Positions 1-6,300 of a DNA stretch of 6,400 nucleotides are shown here, in pieces (positions within the stretch are counted from its first letter, which is position 1; every line of letters begins with the position of its first letter). The DNA is from Planctomycetes bacterium RBG_16_41_13 (GTDB taxonomy: Bacteria > Planctomycetota > Brocadiia > Brocadiales > Brocadiaceae), in contig MHYI01000184.1 of NCBI GenBank assembly GCA_001828295.1, positions 1 to 6,400 on the forward strand. Reading direction: 5' to 3'. Under the pieces are notes generated by a model. The model had not been told where the DNA came from. It ran no database searches and saw only the letters and a program-made list of their open reading frames with translations. The position numbers were made by a program, and so were the translations under genes.

Positions 1-204
1 AATTACGCTGATGTTAAATGTATTCCTCCCACATCCGATGGGATATGGAATAAGACAATTGACTCTTCGGAGCAAATGTGGCATGGCCCTGGTTCTCTTC
101 TTTCACACGAGCTTGTCCCCGGCAGTGAAATAACTATGAGAGGAAGGAGTTTTGTCCTATATTGCAAGGATACCATGGCAAATTTACCTTTAACTCAGCC
201 GTAA
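1..204 (+). CDS. treZ: C-terminal end of malto-oligosyltrehalose trehalohydrolase (partial at left edge)
   Basis: Frame 1 is open from the first base to a TAA at 202-204, giving 67 residues of a protein that starts outside the window. The tail resembles the C-terminal beta-sandwich (DUF3459-like) of TreZ: a Trp followed by a short strand and DSSEQMWHGPGSLL, then a segment ending in ITMRGRSFVLYCKD. The family typically has an 'LDSS...W.GPG' stretch followed by a final 'L..RSFVLY' strand at its very end. TreZ is a cytoplasmic GH13 enzyme that hydrolyses maltooligosyl-trehalose, made by TreY, to free trehalose. No catalytic residues are in view, so another GH13 enzyme with the same C-terminal domain (for example a branching enzyme) is possible. 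The presence of a trehalose synthase on the same strand about 3.1 kb downstream supports TreZ. Confidence 0.72.
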   Translation, partial: NYADVKCIPPTSDGIWNKTIDSSEQMWHGPGSLLSHELVPGSEITMRGRSFVLYCKDTMANLPLTQP

Positions 205-293
205 TATTTGGACTTAACTCAATAGTCTTTTGTAGTTGTAAACTCCTGCCTGTCTCCCGTGGAACATGGAGAGCAAGGCGAAGCCATAACGCC
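205..293. other. Short convergent intergenic gap
   Basis: About 90 bases lie between the TreZ stop and the end of the minus-strand hydrolase remnant. I see no rho-independent terminator with a T-run on either strand. A perfect 10-nt palindrome, ATTGCGCAAT, lies at 296-305 over the stop region of the remnant. Its role is unknown and it may be chance. Confidence 0.4.
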
Positions 294-530
294 CTATTGC
301 GCAATGCGCTCACACCACGCGTCCGTGCTAATGACCTCGCTGAGCAGCATCTGTTGCGCGCACAAAATGGCGCGCTGTAATTCCTCGGCGCTGACCTGCC
401 CCGTCGAGTTATCGAGAGGCAAAGTCCCCGTTGCATCACTCATAAACTCAACGTTAAATCCCCGATGCACTGCCTGCCGCGCTGTGGTGTCACAGCACAT
501 ATAATAGTGGTTTCCGCCTTCTTTTTGCAT
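294..530 (-). pseudogene. Isochorismatase-family cysteine hydrolase, C-terminal remnant
   Basis: The minus-strand frame of 78 codons contains [10 protein letters not shown], the active-site cysteine region of isochorismatase-like hydrolases. By alignment with the C-V-E-S-T pattern of RutB-type enzymes, the nucleophile should be the first Cys (residue 12). It is followed by the usual tail: [10 protein letters not shown], then [16 protein letters not shown] and SEVISTDAW. Family members are about 180-220 residues. The N-terminal half, with the catalytic Asp and Lys of the D-K-C triad and the first four strands, is absent. Translating the minus strand from 531 to 600 in all three frames gives stops and no family sequence. 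The ATG at 530 has no convincing ribosome binding site and is probably fortuitous; homology begins around 'NHYYM', near base 500. The call is a 5'-truncated pseudogene that cannot be catalytic. The substrate class cannot be told from this part. Confidence 0.72.
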
Positions 531-582
531 GGCGAGAGAATTTTATCTCCAAAGCAATTTGTCCTTTTATTCTCTTATCTTA

Positions 583-599
583 AGCCTAACTGCGCTCCG
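583..599. repeat. Left outer arm of inverted repeat around the DUF3786 gene
   Basis: AGCCTAACTGCGCTCCG at 583-599 is the reverse complement, with one mismatch in 17, of CGGAGCGCAGTTAAGCT at 1369-1385. The arm continues after a 146-nt interruption: GTTATCAAAC at 745-754 is the exact reverse complement of GTTTGATAAC at 1360-1369. GCCTAAC fits the RYYYAAC simple site of integron attC elements, and its partner GTTAAGC fits GTTRRRY. Confidence 0.7.
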
Positions 600-745
600 A
601 CCCTCCCGACCACGGCCGGGAGGAACATCCACATCATGGATGAACACCACGAAGTACGTCAAAAGGCAATAAAACCTATTTGACTACCACAAAACAATCC
701 ATGACAAAAGGTCTTTTCCCGTGTGCATTCCAGTGCATGTGATTG
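600..745. mobile_element. 146-nt segment splitting the left inverted-repeat arm, with two tandem hairpins
   Basis: Removing this segment restores a continuous 26-nt left arm matching the right arm (1360-1385), so it looks like an insertion into a pre-existing repeat. It opens with two adjacent hairpins: CCTCCCG/CGGGAGG (602-608 with 617-623, 8-nt loop) and CATCCA/TGGATG (626-631 with 637-642, 5-nt loop). Neither is followed by a T-run, so they are not typical terminators. Near the other end, GTGCAT occurs twice within 723-739. No ORF of note and no clear target duplication beyond a shared G. Its nature is unknown: a small non-autonomous element or a structured RNA are both possible. Confidence 0.4.
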
Positions 746-754
746 TTATCAAAC
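745..754. repeat. Left inner arm of the inverted repeat
   Basis: GTTATCAAAC is a perfect inverted match to GTTTGATAAC at 1360-1369. It ends two bases before the stop codon of the DUF3786 gene (757-759, minus strand). On its own a 10-nt match is weak. It counts because its register relative to the outer arm is exact once 600-745 is removed. Confidence 0.6.
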
Positions 755-756
755 CA

Positions 757-1401
757 TCAGCCATATATCTCATCGGCATTCATACAAGATACGGCACGCG
801 CAACAACTTCCGCCAATACCACTATGTCCTCAACACAGAATATCTTTGTTATGGTTTTATCAAAAAGTATATTTGCCTCAGGACCAAACTCTTCATCCGC
901 TTCCCAGAGTTCAATTAGTATTGGGACACCTTCAAATGCTTCAATTACAATTGCTGCGTCTGCGCGGTTTGCCTTTTTAGCAGGTAAATTATGCAACACT
1001 GAAAATATATTGAATATATTATCCCCATACCTTTTCAGTATCACATCAGTAGCTCGCTTCTTAAACACATCGGCAAAGCTATTTATAGAAGAGAGTCCAT
1101 TAAAACTGAGATATTCTCCGCTTACTACTGGTAAACCAGTTATTTTTTGCGATAAATAATGAAGGATTAGGACCGTTCTATGATCCTCTACTGGTATATT
1201 ATTGGGCAACGATAATACTTGGCGGAGCTTAAAATAAACCATGTACTCATCACCAAGAAATTTGACTTTGATATTATCTGATATACTCGAACCTGAGAGG
1301 TTATGCCATGATCTTTTTATTGCTGACTCAAATTGCATGTTGAAGATTGTGCCATTTCTGTTTGATAACGGAGCGCAGTTAAGCTGAGGGACAAAGTCCA
1401 T
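757..1401 (-). CDS. DUF3786 domain-containing protein
   Basis: The 214-codon frame resembles DUF3786 proteins. It has an N-terminal helix around AIKRSWHNLSG, a strand pair with VKFLGDEYMVYF, then VLILHYLSQK, GEYLSFNGL and RYGDNIFNIF. The C-terminal block is the strongest match: PILIELWEADEEF, then GPEANILFDKTI and a CVEDIVVLAEVVARAV helix. No biochemical function is established that I know of; members occur mostly in anaerobes, sometimes near corrinoid or C1 genes. The length is normal for the family. Two starts are possible. ATG at 1401 has GGAG four bases upstream, but its first 21 residues are encoded by repeat-arm and mntA-scrap DNA. ATG at 1338 begins just before the conserved helix and lies inside the inverted repeat, but lacks a clear ribosome binding site. 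The ancestral protein probably began at or near 1338. The frame is intact and codon use looks normal. Confidence 0.75.
   Translation of the reverse strand: MDFVPQLNCAPLSNRNGTIFNMQFESAIKRSWHNLSGSSISDNIKVKFLGDEYMVYFKLRQVLSLPNNIPVEDHRTVLILHYLSQKITGLPVVSGEYLSFNGLSSINSFADVFKKRATDVILKRYGDNIFNIFSVLHNLPAKKANRADAAIVIEAFEGVPILIELWEADEEFGPEANILFDKTITKIFCVEDIVVLAEVVARAVSCMNADEIYG
1360..1385. repeat. Right arm (26 nt, continuous) of inverted repeat around the DUF3786 gene
   Basis: The arm reads GTTTGATAAC followed directly by GGAGCGCAGTTAAGCT. It mirrors the split left arm (583-599 plus 745-754) with a single mismatch, GTTAAGC against GTTAGGC. Matching stops beyond both outer ends, and no target-site duplication is visible in the flanks. 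Confidence 0.7.
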
Positions 1402-1444
1402 TCTGCTCCAACAGGGTCAGGTCAATGTCGGAGCCGTTTTTAAA
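1390..1444 (-). pseudogene. Scrap of a second mntA-like nucleotidyltransferase gene
   Basis: Bases 1411-1444 match bases 1955-1988 of the intact mntA at 32 of 34 positions. The minus-strand frame reads FKNGSDIDLTL, the core of the nucleotidyltransferase active-site motif. The frame then runs LEQNGLCPSA and stops. Just beyond, 1390-1405 matches 1721-1736, downstream of the intact mntA, at 14 of 16 positions and in the same order. This suggests a decayed duplicate of the mntA locus with most of its length deleted. Both mismatches in the 34-nt part are compatible with coding: one is a synonymous third-position change in an Asp/Ile-encoding stretch. The fragment is far too short to be functional and now abuts the DUF3786 start region. 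Confidence 0.65.
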
Positions 1445-1646
1445 TGAGCGTATTAGCAAGCGTATTAGGGTCACAGATATTGAAAATAGAATATAAAATC
1501 TGGTCAGTCTCATCCTTAAATCTCTTCTTTGTTTTCATTTGTTCGCTTATCCGCAGAACGGATTTTGTCATCGCACTTAAACTTACACCAAAGCAACGCA
1601 TCGTGAAATGATATAGTACCCTACATTGGTATATTGGATTCTTCAT
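1440..1646 (-). CDS. Unrecognised small ORF, doubtful
   Basis: A 68-codon frame beginning MKNPIYQCRVLYHF and ending NICDPNTLANTLI. I do not recognise a family, and there is no obvious ribosome binding site before the ATG at 1646. The C-terminal part (TKKRFKDETDQILYSIF) looks amphipathic and helical. Its end is encoded by a 12-nt-period direct repeat, AGCGTATTAG at 1447-1456 and 1459-1468, which gives the NTLANTL echo. It stops exactly at the mntA scrap, so it may be a truncated piece of an older gene rather than a real protein. Confidence 0.2.
   Translation of the reverse strand: MKNPIYQCRVLYHFTMRCFGVSLSAMTKSVLRISEQMKTKKRFKDETDQILYSIFNICDPNTLANTLI
1447..1468. repeat. Short direct repeat, 12-nt period
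   Basis: AGCGTATTAG occurs at 1447-1456 and again at 1459-1468, separated by CA. It lies immediately beside the breakpoint of the mntA scrap, which fits slippage or repair at a junction. Confidence 0.5.
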
Positions 1647-1769
1647 GGTCTTGATATAACAACGGTCAAAAAACTCATTGTTACAACATTGAGGTCTGAC
1701 CCAATTTGCTTCTACTCTTTGAGAAAGTCCATACTGGACGCCGCGTCAAGACGTTCGTAAAGAAATGGC
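1647..1769. other. Non-coding stretch after mntA with a repeat-like GGTCTGACCC motif
   Basis: No credible gene here. Bases 1691-1710 read GAGGTCTGACCCAATTTGCT. Motifs of this type (GGGTCAGACC/GGTCTGACCC) often mark the ends of repeats associated with IS200-like/RAYT transposases, but no transposase is present. I treat it as a possible repeat relic only. The inverted partner needed to define an element is not seen. Confidence 0.25.
1727..1739 (-). terminator. Weak terminator-like hairpin after mntA
   Basis: GTCCA/TGGAC form a 5-bp stem with a 3-nt loop about 30 bases past the mntA stop. On the minus strand it is followed by TTTCTC, a poor T-run. It could end the hepT-mntA transcript but is short for that role. 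Confidence 0.25.
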
Positions 1770-2102
1770 TCAGACATGCGATGTCTCCGTCTTTTTATCG
1801 TAGAACACAACGCCTACGCGCCTGATGTGGTCAATCACATCAGGGTCGCTAATTTGGTGAAAAATGGACAAATCGAAGGTGTAGGGCAGGAGCAGGTCGT
1901 CTATCTCGTCCATAATGCGGTAAAGCACTTCGAGAGTCAAATCCTCCCCGCCAAACAGCGTCAGGTCAATATCGGAGCCGTTTTTAAAGTTGCCTTTGGC
2001 GCGTGAGCCGTACAGCACTGCCTTTTCCACCGGCGGGTATTTGGCAAAGACGCCACAGATTTTTTGGATAGTTATTTCTTTCAAACCGAAGCGCGGGGTC
2101 AT
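1770..2102 (-). CDS. mntA: MntA-type minimal nucleotidyltransferase antitoxin
   Basis: A 110-residue protein with the signature of polymerase-beta-like minimal nucleotidyltransferases. GS at residues 32-33 is followed by ten residues and then D44-I-D46, an exact GSX10DXD motif. A third acidic residue, D77 in TFDLS, completes the metal-binding set. In characterised HepT/MntA pairs this enzyme transfers AMP from ATP to a tyrosine next to the HEPN active site and so neutralises the RNase toxin. The ATG overlaps the stop of the upstream hepT-like gene (ATGA at 2099-2102), and AGAGGA lies about six bases before it, so the start is well supported. Length is normal for the family. All catalytic residues are present, so it should be active. 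A scrap of a near-identical gene lies downstream at 1411-1444. Confidence 0.88.
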   Translation of the reverse strand: MTPRFGLKEITIQKICGVFAKYPPVEKAVLYGSRAKGNFKNGSDIDLTLFGGEDLTLEVLYRIMDEIDDLLLPYTFDLSIFHQISDPDVIDHIRRVGVVFYDKKTETSHV

Positions 2103-2521
2103 TTCTGTTCCTCTTTCAATTTTTGCATTCGGGCATGAAAATCTGAAAATTCGGCAGAGTAGGAATGAATGATGGCAGACACAATGGCCGTCGCGGTTTC
2201 TTCATTGTACGTATGCGAGGTCAGGTTGCGGCTTTCAATCATTTTCATCCATGCTTCTCCGTTTTCAATCAAGCCTGTTTTAAAGGCTTCGCGCGTTGCA
2301 TCTTTTGAACCATATATTTTTTTGACGCCGCGCTCCTCCAGAAAATCCTTCAAGGTGTTCCATGCCATTTCGTGAGTATATTCAAAAGCCTGGATTAGCC
2401 CTTGTTCTTCGAGTTTTGAAAGTTTACGTTGTTCCGACAGTTCGACGGCATCCTTCAATTGGGCAAATGCCTTGCTGAAGTGATTGAAACGTTGAATCCA
2501 GCGGATGTCTTGTACGCTCAT
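2099..2521 (-). CDS. hepT: HepT-like HEPN toxin (HI0074-family, nucleotidyltransferase substrate-binding protein)
   Basis: A 140-residue, mostly helical protein of the HI0074 family: an N-terminal SKAFAQLKDAVEL helix, then QAFEYTHEMAWNTLKDFL, KDATREAFKTGLI and a final helix pair. Residues 98-105 read RNLTSHTY, an exact R-X4-H-X-Y motif. In HEPN RNases R and H are catalytic, and in HepT proteins the following Tyr is the residue AMPylated by MntA. It is therefore likely to be a regulated ribonuclease paired with the downstream gene. The start ATG at 2521 overlaps the TGA of the methyltransferase remnant (ATGA), with GGAG seven bases upstream, and its stop overlaps the mntA start. Three frames thus sit in one translationally coupled chain. 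The older annotation of this family as a 'substrate-binding subunit' describes fold, not activity. Confidence 0.87.
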   Translation of the reverse strand: MSVQDIRWIQRFNHFSKAFAQLKDAVELSEQRKLSKLEEQGLIQAFEYTHEMAWNTLKDFLEERGVKKIYGSKDATREAFKTGLIENGEAWMKMIESRNLTSHTYNEETATAIVSAIIHSYSAEFSDFHARMQKLKEEQK

Positions 2522-2905
2522 AGGGTGTCTCCGTAGAATGTCTTGTTCAATACCTTATCTTCTTCGCTGACCTTGAATTGTGCGTCGTCAATTTCGGAGA
2601 GATTCACGTACAACTGGTTCTTGTCCAGCAGTTCCGCCAGCAATGGTGTTTTTGTTTTTCAATGCCCTGCCCTGAGCCTGCCGAAGGACAGTTCTCTCCT
2701 TTGCCAAGTTCTTCAAAATCCCTGATGGCTTCCTCGGGCATTTCGGGGTTGACGTACCAATTAAGGAACGAACCTTCCGCCATGTCTTTCCAGATTTTCA
2801 AAAGCTCTTTGCTTGACTTGCTGACTGGATGAGCGTGCGGTCAATCTTCCAGGCGCGGTCTTGCACAGCGGCAAGCAGGTTGATTAGTCTCGCGTTGAAT
2901 GACAT
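2518..2905 (-). pseudogene. Type III restriction-modification DNA methyltransferase (Mod-like) remnant
   Basis: Three frame segments together give the two ends of a Mod-like adenine methyltransferase. From ATG 2905 the frame reads MSFNARLINLL then QDRAWKIDRTLIQS, like the start of Mod proteins, and soon hits TGA (2798-2800). One frame over, SKSSKELLKIWKDMAEGSF and NWYVNPEMPEEAIRDFEEL follow, resembling the C-terminal region. After a short repeat (2664-2690), the third frame gives LLAELLDKNQLYVNLSEIDD and VSEEDKVLNKTFYG to the TGA that overlaps the next start. The catalytic core with its DPPY and FxGxG motifs, several hundred residues, is missing. The leader keeps a good ribosome binding site. 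The gene is dead through internal deletion, at least one frameshift and the repeat insertion. The restriction subunit is not in this window. Confidence 0.72.
2664..2690. repeat. Short dispersed-type repeat inserted in the methyltransferase remnant
   Basis: On the minus strand it reads TGTCCTTCGGCAGGCTCAGG followed by GCAGGGC, translated as CPSAGSGQG inside the old reading frame. Variants of CCTTCG.CAGGCTCAGG are common small interspersed repeats in several bacterial phyla and often appear as 'PSTGSGQ' or 'PSAGSGQG' insertions in proteins. Here it separates GKGE from the LLAELLDKNQ block, with the frame changing across it. Confidence 0.6.
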
Positions 2906-2910
2906 CTCTT

Positions 2911-2916
2911 ACTCCT
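2911..2916 (-). promoter_or_regulatory. Ribosome binding site of the methyltransferase remnant
   Basis: AGGAGT on the minus strand lies five bases before ATG 2905. It shows that 2905 was a real translation start and not the edge of a random fragment. It may still load ribosomes at the head of the coupled chain leading to hepT-mntA. Confidence 0.6.
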
Positions 2917-3220
2917 GTGTTTTGTGAAACCCCTGGCTAGATTAAGCAGCATTTATTTTTATTATTTTAGAGTATTAAATTTATTTCTCAATAGTTTTTT
3001 TGTGATTATCGTTTATCAATATCAATAATGATATAAGTAATTGGTTTTGAAATCATCTTAATTTATTAAATAATAAACACGGCATGAGGAAATTTCTTGA
3101 GTATTTTAAAAAGGTGAGTTAGTATTTGTGCTAATTATGTGCTAGAAATGATTGAACTTATTAGAATAGCCATAATGCTAACAATAGGGTAAAATGGGAA
3201 ACCAGTTACAAACATGAACC
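2917..3220. other. AT-rich divergent intergenic region
   Basis: About 300 bases with no gene on either strand and strongly AT-rich, especially 2945-3180. It separates the minus-strand patch from treS and must hold promoters for both directions. I see no RNA gene or riboswitch-like structure in it. The change in base composition from both neighbours is obvious by eye. Confidence 0.55.
3097..3125 (+). promoter_or_regulatory. Possible sigma70-type promoter for treS
   Basis: TTGAGT (3097-3102) and TAGTAT (3120-3125) are separated by 17 bases. Each box matches the consensus at four of six positions. If used, the treS leader would be about 175 bases long and carry the heptads and palindrome described below. 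In DNA this AT-rich such pairs also arise by chance. Confidence 0.25.
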
Positions 3221-3225
3221 CGCTG

Positions 3226-3246
3226 GAAATCCGAAATCCAAATTCC
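3226..3246. repeat. Three tandem heptads
   Basis: GAAATCC, GAAATCC and AAATTCC lie head to tail. Runs of this kind are frequent low-complexity intergenic repeats in some environmental bacteria. No function is evident. Confidence 0.5.
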
Positions 3247-3251
3247 AAAAA

Positions 3252-3284
3252 GTGACGCGTCACACGGCACCCGACACTCGTCAC
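3252..3284. promoter_or_regulatory. Perfect 12-nt palindrome with an alternative downstream partner
   Basis: GTGACGCGTCAC (3252-3263) is a perfect palindrome 44 bases before the treS start. CGTCAC recurs at 3279-3284, so GTGACG could pair in RNA with the near or the far copy. It could be a dimeric repressor operator for the trehalose gene or the trace of a repeat. The position favours regulation, but that is inference. Confidence 0.4.
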
Positions 3285-3294
3285 TTAAAACTTT

Positions 3295-3300
3295 AGGAGA
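3295..3300 (+). promoter_or_regulatory. Ribosome binding site of treS
   Basis: AGGAGA lies seven bases before ATG 3308 and fixes the start of the fusion protein. No other in-frame start nearby has such a site. Confidence 0.8.
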
Positions 3301-3307
3301 CTTGTTA

Positions 3308-6300
3308 ATGCCTTATGAAGAAGCCTCCCTTCCGGATGATCCTATCTGGTATAAGGACGTCATCATTTACGAACTACACGTAAGGGCATTTTACGACAGT
3401 AATGCCGACGGAGTCGGCGATTTTAAAGGGCTTATCGAAAAATTAGATTACATAGAAAATCTGGGTGTTACCGCCATATGGTTGCTTCCCTTCTATCCCT
3501 CTCCTCTCAAGGATGATGGATACGACATTGCAAATTATTTCGGTGTTCATCCGGATTATGGTTTATTAAGAGATTTTAAGGAATTTATCAAGGAAGCCCA
3601 TGGAAGGGGCATACGGGTCATTACAGAACTCGTCCTGAATCATACTTCTGACCGGCATCCCTGGTTCCAGCTTGCCAGAAAGGCAAAACCGGGTTCGGCA
3701 ATGAGGAATTTTTATGTGTGGAGCGATACCCCTGAAATGTATAAAGAAGCAAGGATAATATTCAAGGATTTCGAGGCATCAAACTGGACATGGGATACGG
3801 AGGCGAAGGCTTATTACTGGCACCGCTTCTTCTCGCACCAGCCTGATTTAAATTATAACAATCCCCTTGTGCGTAAAAAGATCATGAGGGTTATTAATTA
3901 TTGGCTGGATATGGGGGTTGACGGATTCCGTTTAGATGCCGTTTCTTATCTTTTTGAAAAGGAAGGAACAAATTGTGAAGGCTTGCCGGAAACACATACA
4001 TTTTTAAAGGAACTCAGGTCATATATTGACAGTAAGTTTAAAAACAAAATGCTCCTTGCCGAGGCAAACCAGTGGCCTGAGGATGCCATTGCGTATTTTG
4101 GAAATAGAGACGAGTGTAACATGGCATTTCATTTTCCCCTAATGCCCAGATTATTCATGGCAATGTGGATGGAAGACAGATTTCCCATCGTTGATATCCT
4201 TGAGCAGACACCATCAATGCCTGATACGTGCCAGTGGGCATTTTTCTTAAGGAATCACGATGAACTTACCCTTGAGATGGTAAGCGATGAAGAAAAAGAT
4301 TATATGTACAGGGTCTATGCTAAGGACTATGTTGCGCGTATAAATCTTGGCATCCGGCGGAGACTTGCCCCTCTTCTTGGAAATAACAGGAGAAAGGTGG
4401 AAATTATGAATATCCTCCTCTTTTCTCTCCCTGGCACTCCCATTATTTATTATGGGGATGAAATTGGCATGGGAGATAACTATCATCTTGGCGACAGAAA
4501 CGGCGTAAGAACGCCCATGCAATGGAATGTGGACAGAAACGGTGGTTTTTCCCGCGCCAACCCTCAAAAACTCTATCTCCCCCTCATTCTAGATCCCGAA
4601 TTTCATTACGAATCAATTAATGTCGAAAACCAGGAAAAAAATCAGGCGTCTCTTCTCTGGTGGATGAGAAGGGTTATTGCTATGAGGAAACGTTTTAAGG
4701 CGTTTGGGAGGGGAACTATTGAATTCTTATTGCCTGATAATCCAAAAGTACTTGCATTTACACGTCAGTATAAAGAAGAGATTGTTCTCGTAGTGATTAA
4801 CCTTTCCCGCTTTTCACAGGCTGTCGAACTCGATCTCTCAAAATTTTCAGGATATCTACCTGTAGAGATCTTTAGTGGAAATAAATTCCCTGTCATAAAA
4901 GAAGTTCCTTATTTACTTACCCTGGGGCATTATGATTATTTCTGGTTTGCATTAAAAAAAGAAGAAGCCGTACGATTCGGGAAAATACGGACTATTCCTG
5001 AAATAAGCGGTATCTGGAAAACAATTTTTACGGGAAAAACAAAAGAAATATTTGAAAGGGAAATTTTGCCTTCTTATATAAAGACGTGTAAATACTTTGA
5101 TGGTAAATTTCAGGATATGCGAGAGGTAAAAATTATCGAAAATATTAAAATTAAGGAAGACGGATGTCATACGCAGATTCTTTTACTGGAAGTCAAATAC
5201 GCAGCGGGACTATCAGATATATACCTTCTCCCCCTTTCTTTTGCGCCCGGCGATAAAGCCGAAAGTATAGTTATAGAAAATCCTTACGCAGTTGTTGCGC
5301 ACTTACGGCATGGAAATGTGGAAGGGATTATATACGATAGCATCAACGATGAGGAATTCAGAAAACATTTCCTTCTCATACTTGCAAAAAAACATAGTAT
5401 TCGGGGACTGTATGGAGAACTTATCACGTATACAGGAAAATACTTTAAAAAATACAAACTCCAGGAACTCAGTATGGTGAAATCTCAAGTTCTCAAAGCG
5501 GAGCAGAATAATTCATCCATTCTTTATGGCAAAGAACTCATTTTCAAACTTTACCGCCGCCTTGATGAAGGAATAAACCCAGAATTGGAAATTTGCAGAT
5601 ACCTTACCGAGACGCTTTCTTTTTCCCATACACCACCGCTTGTGGGAGCGGTCGAATACAGAAGACATGGATACGAACCAATAACTTTAGGGATGCTTCA
5701 GACTTTCATACCAAATGAGGGAGATGCATGGACGTACACACTTGATTGGTTAGGAAGATACTTTGGCAGAATCCTTGCCAGAAAAAATGAACTTCAGGAA
5801 AAACCGACCGTTCCATCCTTTCTTTTCGAGAGTGCGTTTCAGGATATACCTGAGCTTTTTCAAGAATTAATAGGCGGCGTATATCTTGAAATGATAAGCC
5901 TTTTGGGAAAAAGGACGGCCGAACTTCATTTAGCGATGTCATCTGAAATAGAAGATGTGAGCTTTGCGCCAGAATCTTTCTCGGTATCCTATCAAAGGTC
6001 CCTCTATCAATCCATGCAGTCTCTTACGAAAAGGGTTTTTTCGCTTCTGAGGAAAAATGTGAAAAATCTGCCGGATAATCTCAAAGGACTGGCAAACGAG
6101 ATGCTGAATCGTGAAAAAGAAATAATGGATCGATTCAGAGGTATTCTTAAGAAGAAGATTTCGGCAATGAAGATACGAATCCACGGAGATTATCATCTGG
6201 GGCAAGTCCTTTATACGGGAAATGACTTCTTTATCATTGATTTCGAAGGGGAACTTGCAAGGACACTGAGTGACAGGAGATTGAAAAGGTCGCCTCTCAG

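Noticed and set aside
134..439. 101-codon minus-strand ORF
   Set aside because: It overlaps the hydrolase remnant in another frame and the end of treZ, is very Arg/Cys-rich, and has no family resemblance.
743..1159. 138-codon plus-strand ORF
   Set aside because: Shadow of the DUF3786 gene, whose opposite frame has clear family sequence.
584..1385. A normal integron gene cassette with attC
   Set aside because: The simple-site matches are real, but the two arms sit on either side of the gene instead of together after its stop. A second RYYYAAC/GTTRRRY pair and an integrase are not present. Kept only as a possible relation.
1691..1710. Complete RAYT/IS200-type element end
   Set aside because: Only one motif-like stretch is present, with no inverted partner or transposase, so no element can be delimited.
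4247..4567. 106-codon minus-strand ORF inside treS
   Set aside because: It is antisense to the conserved HDE, YYGDEIG and TPMQW core of TreS, has no recognisable domain, and is explained as a shadow frame.
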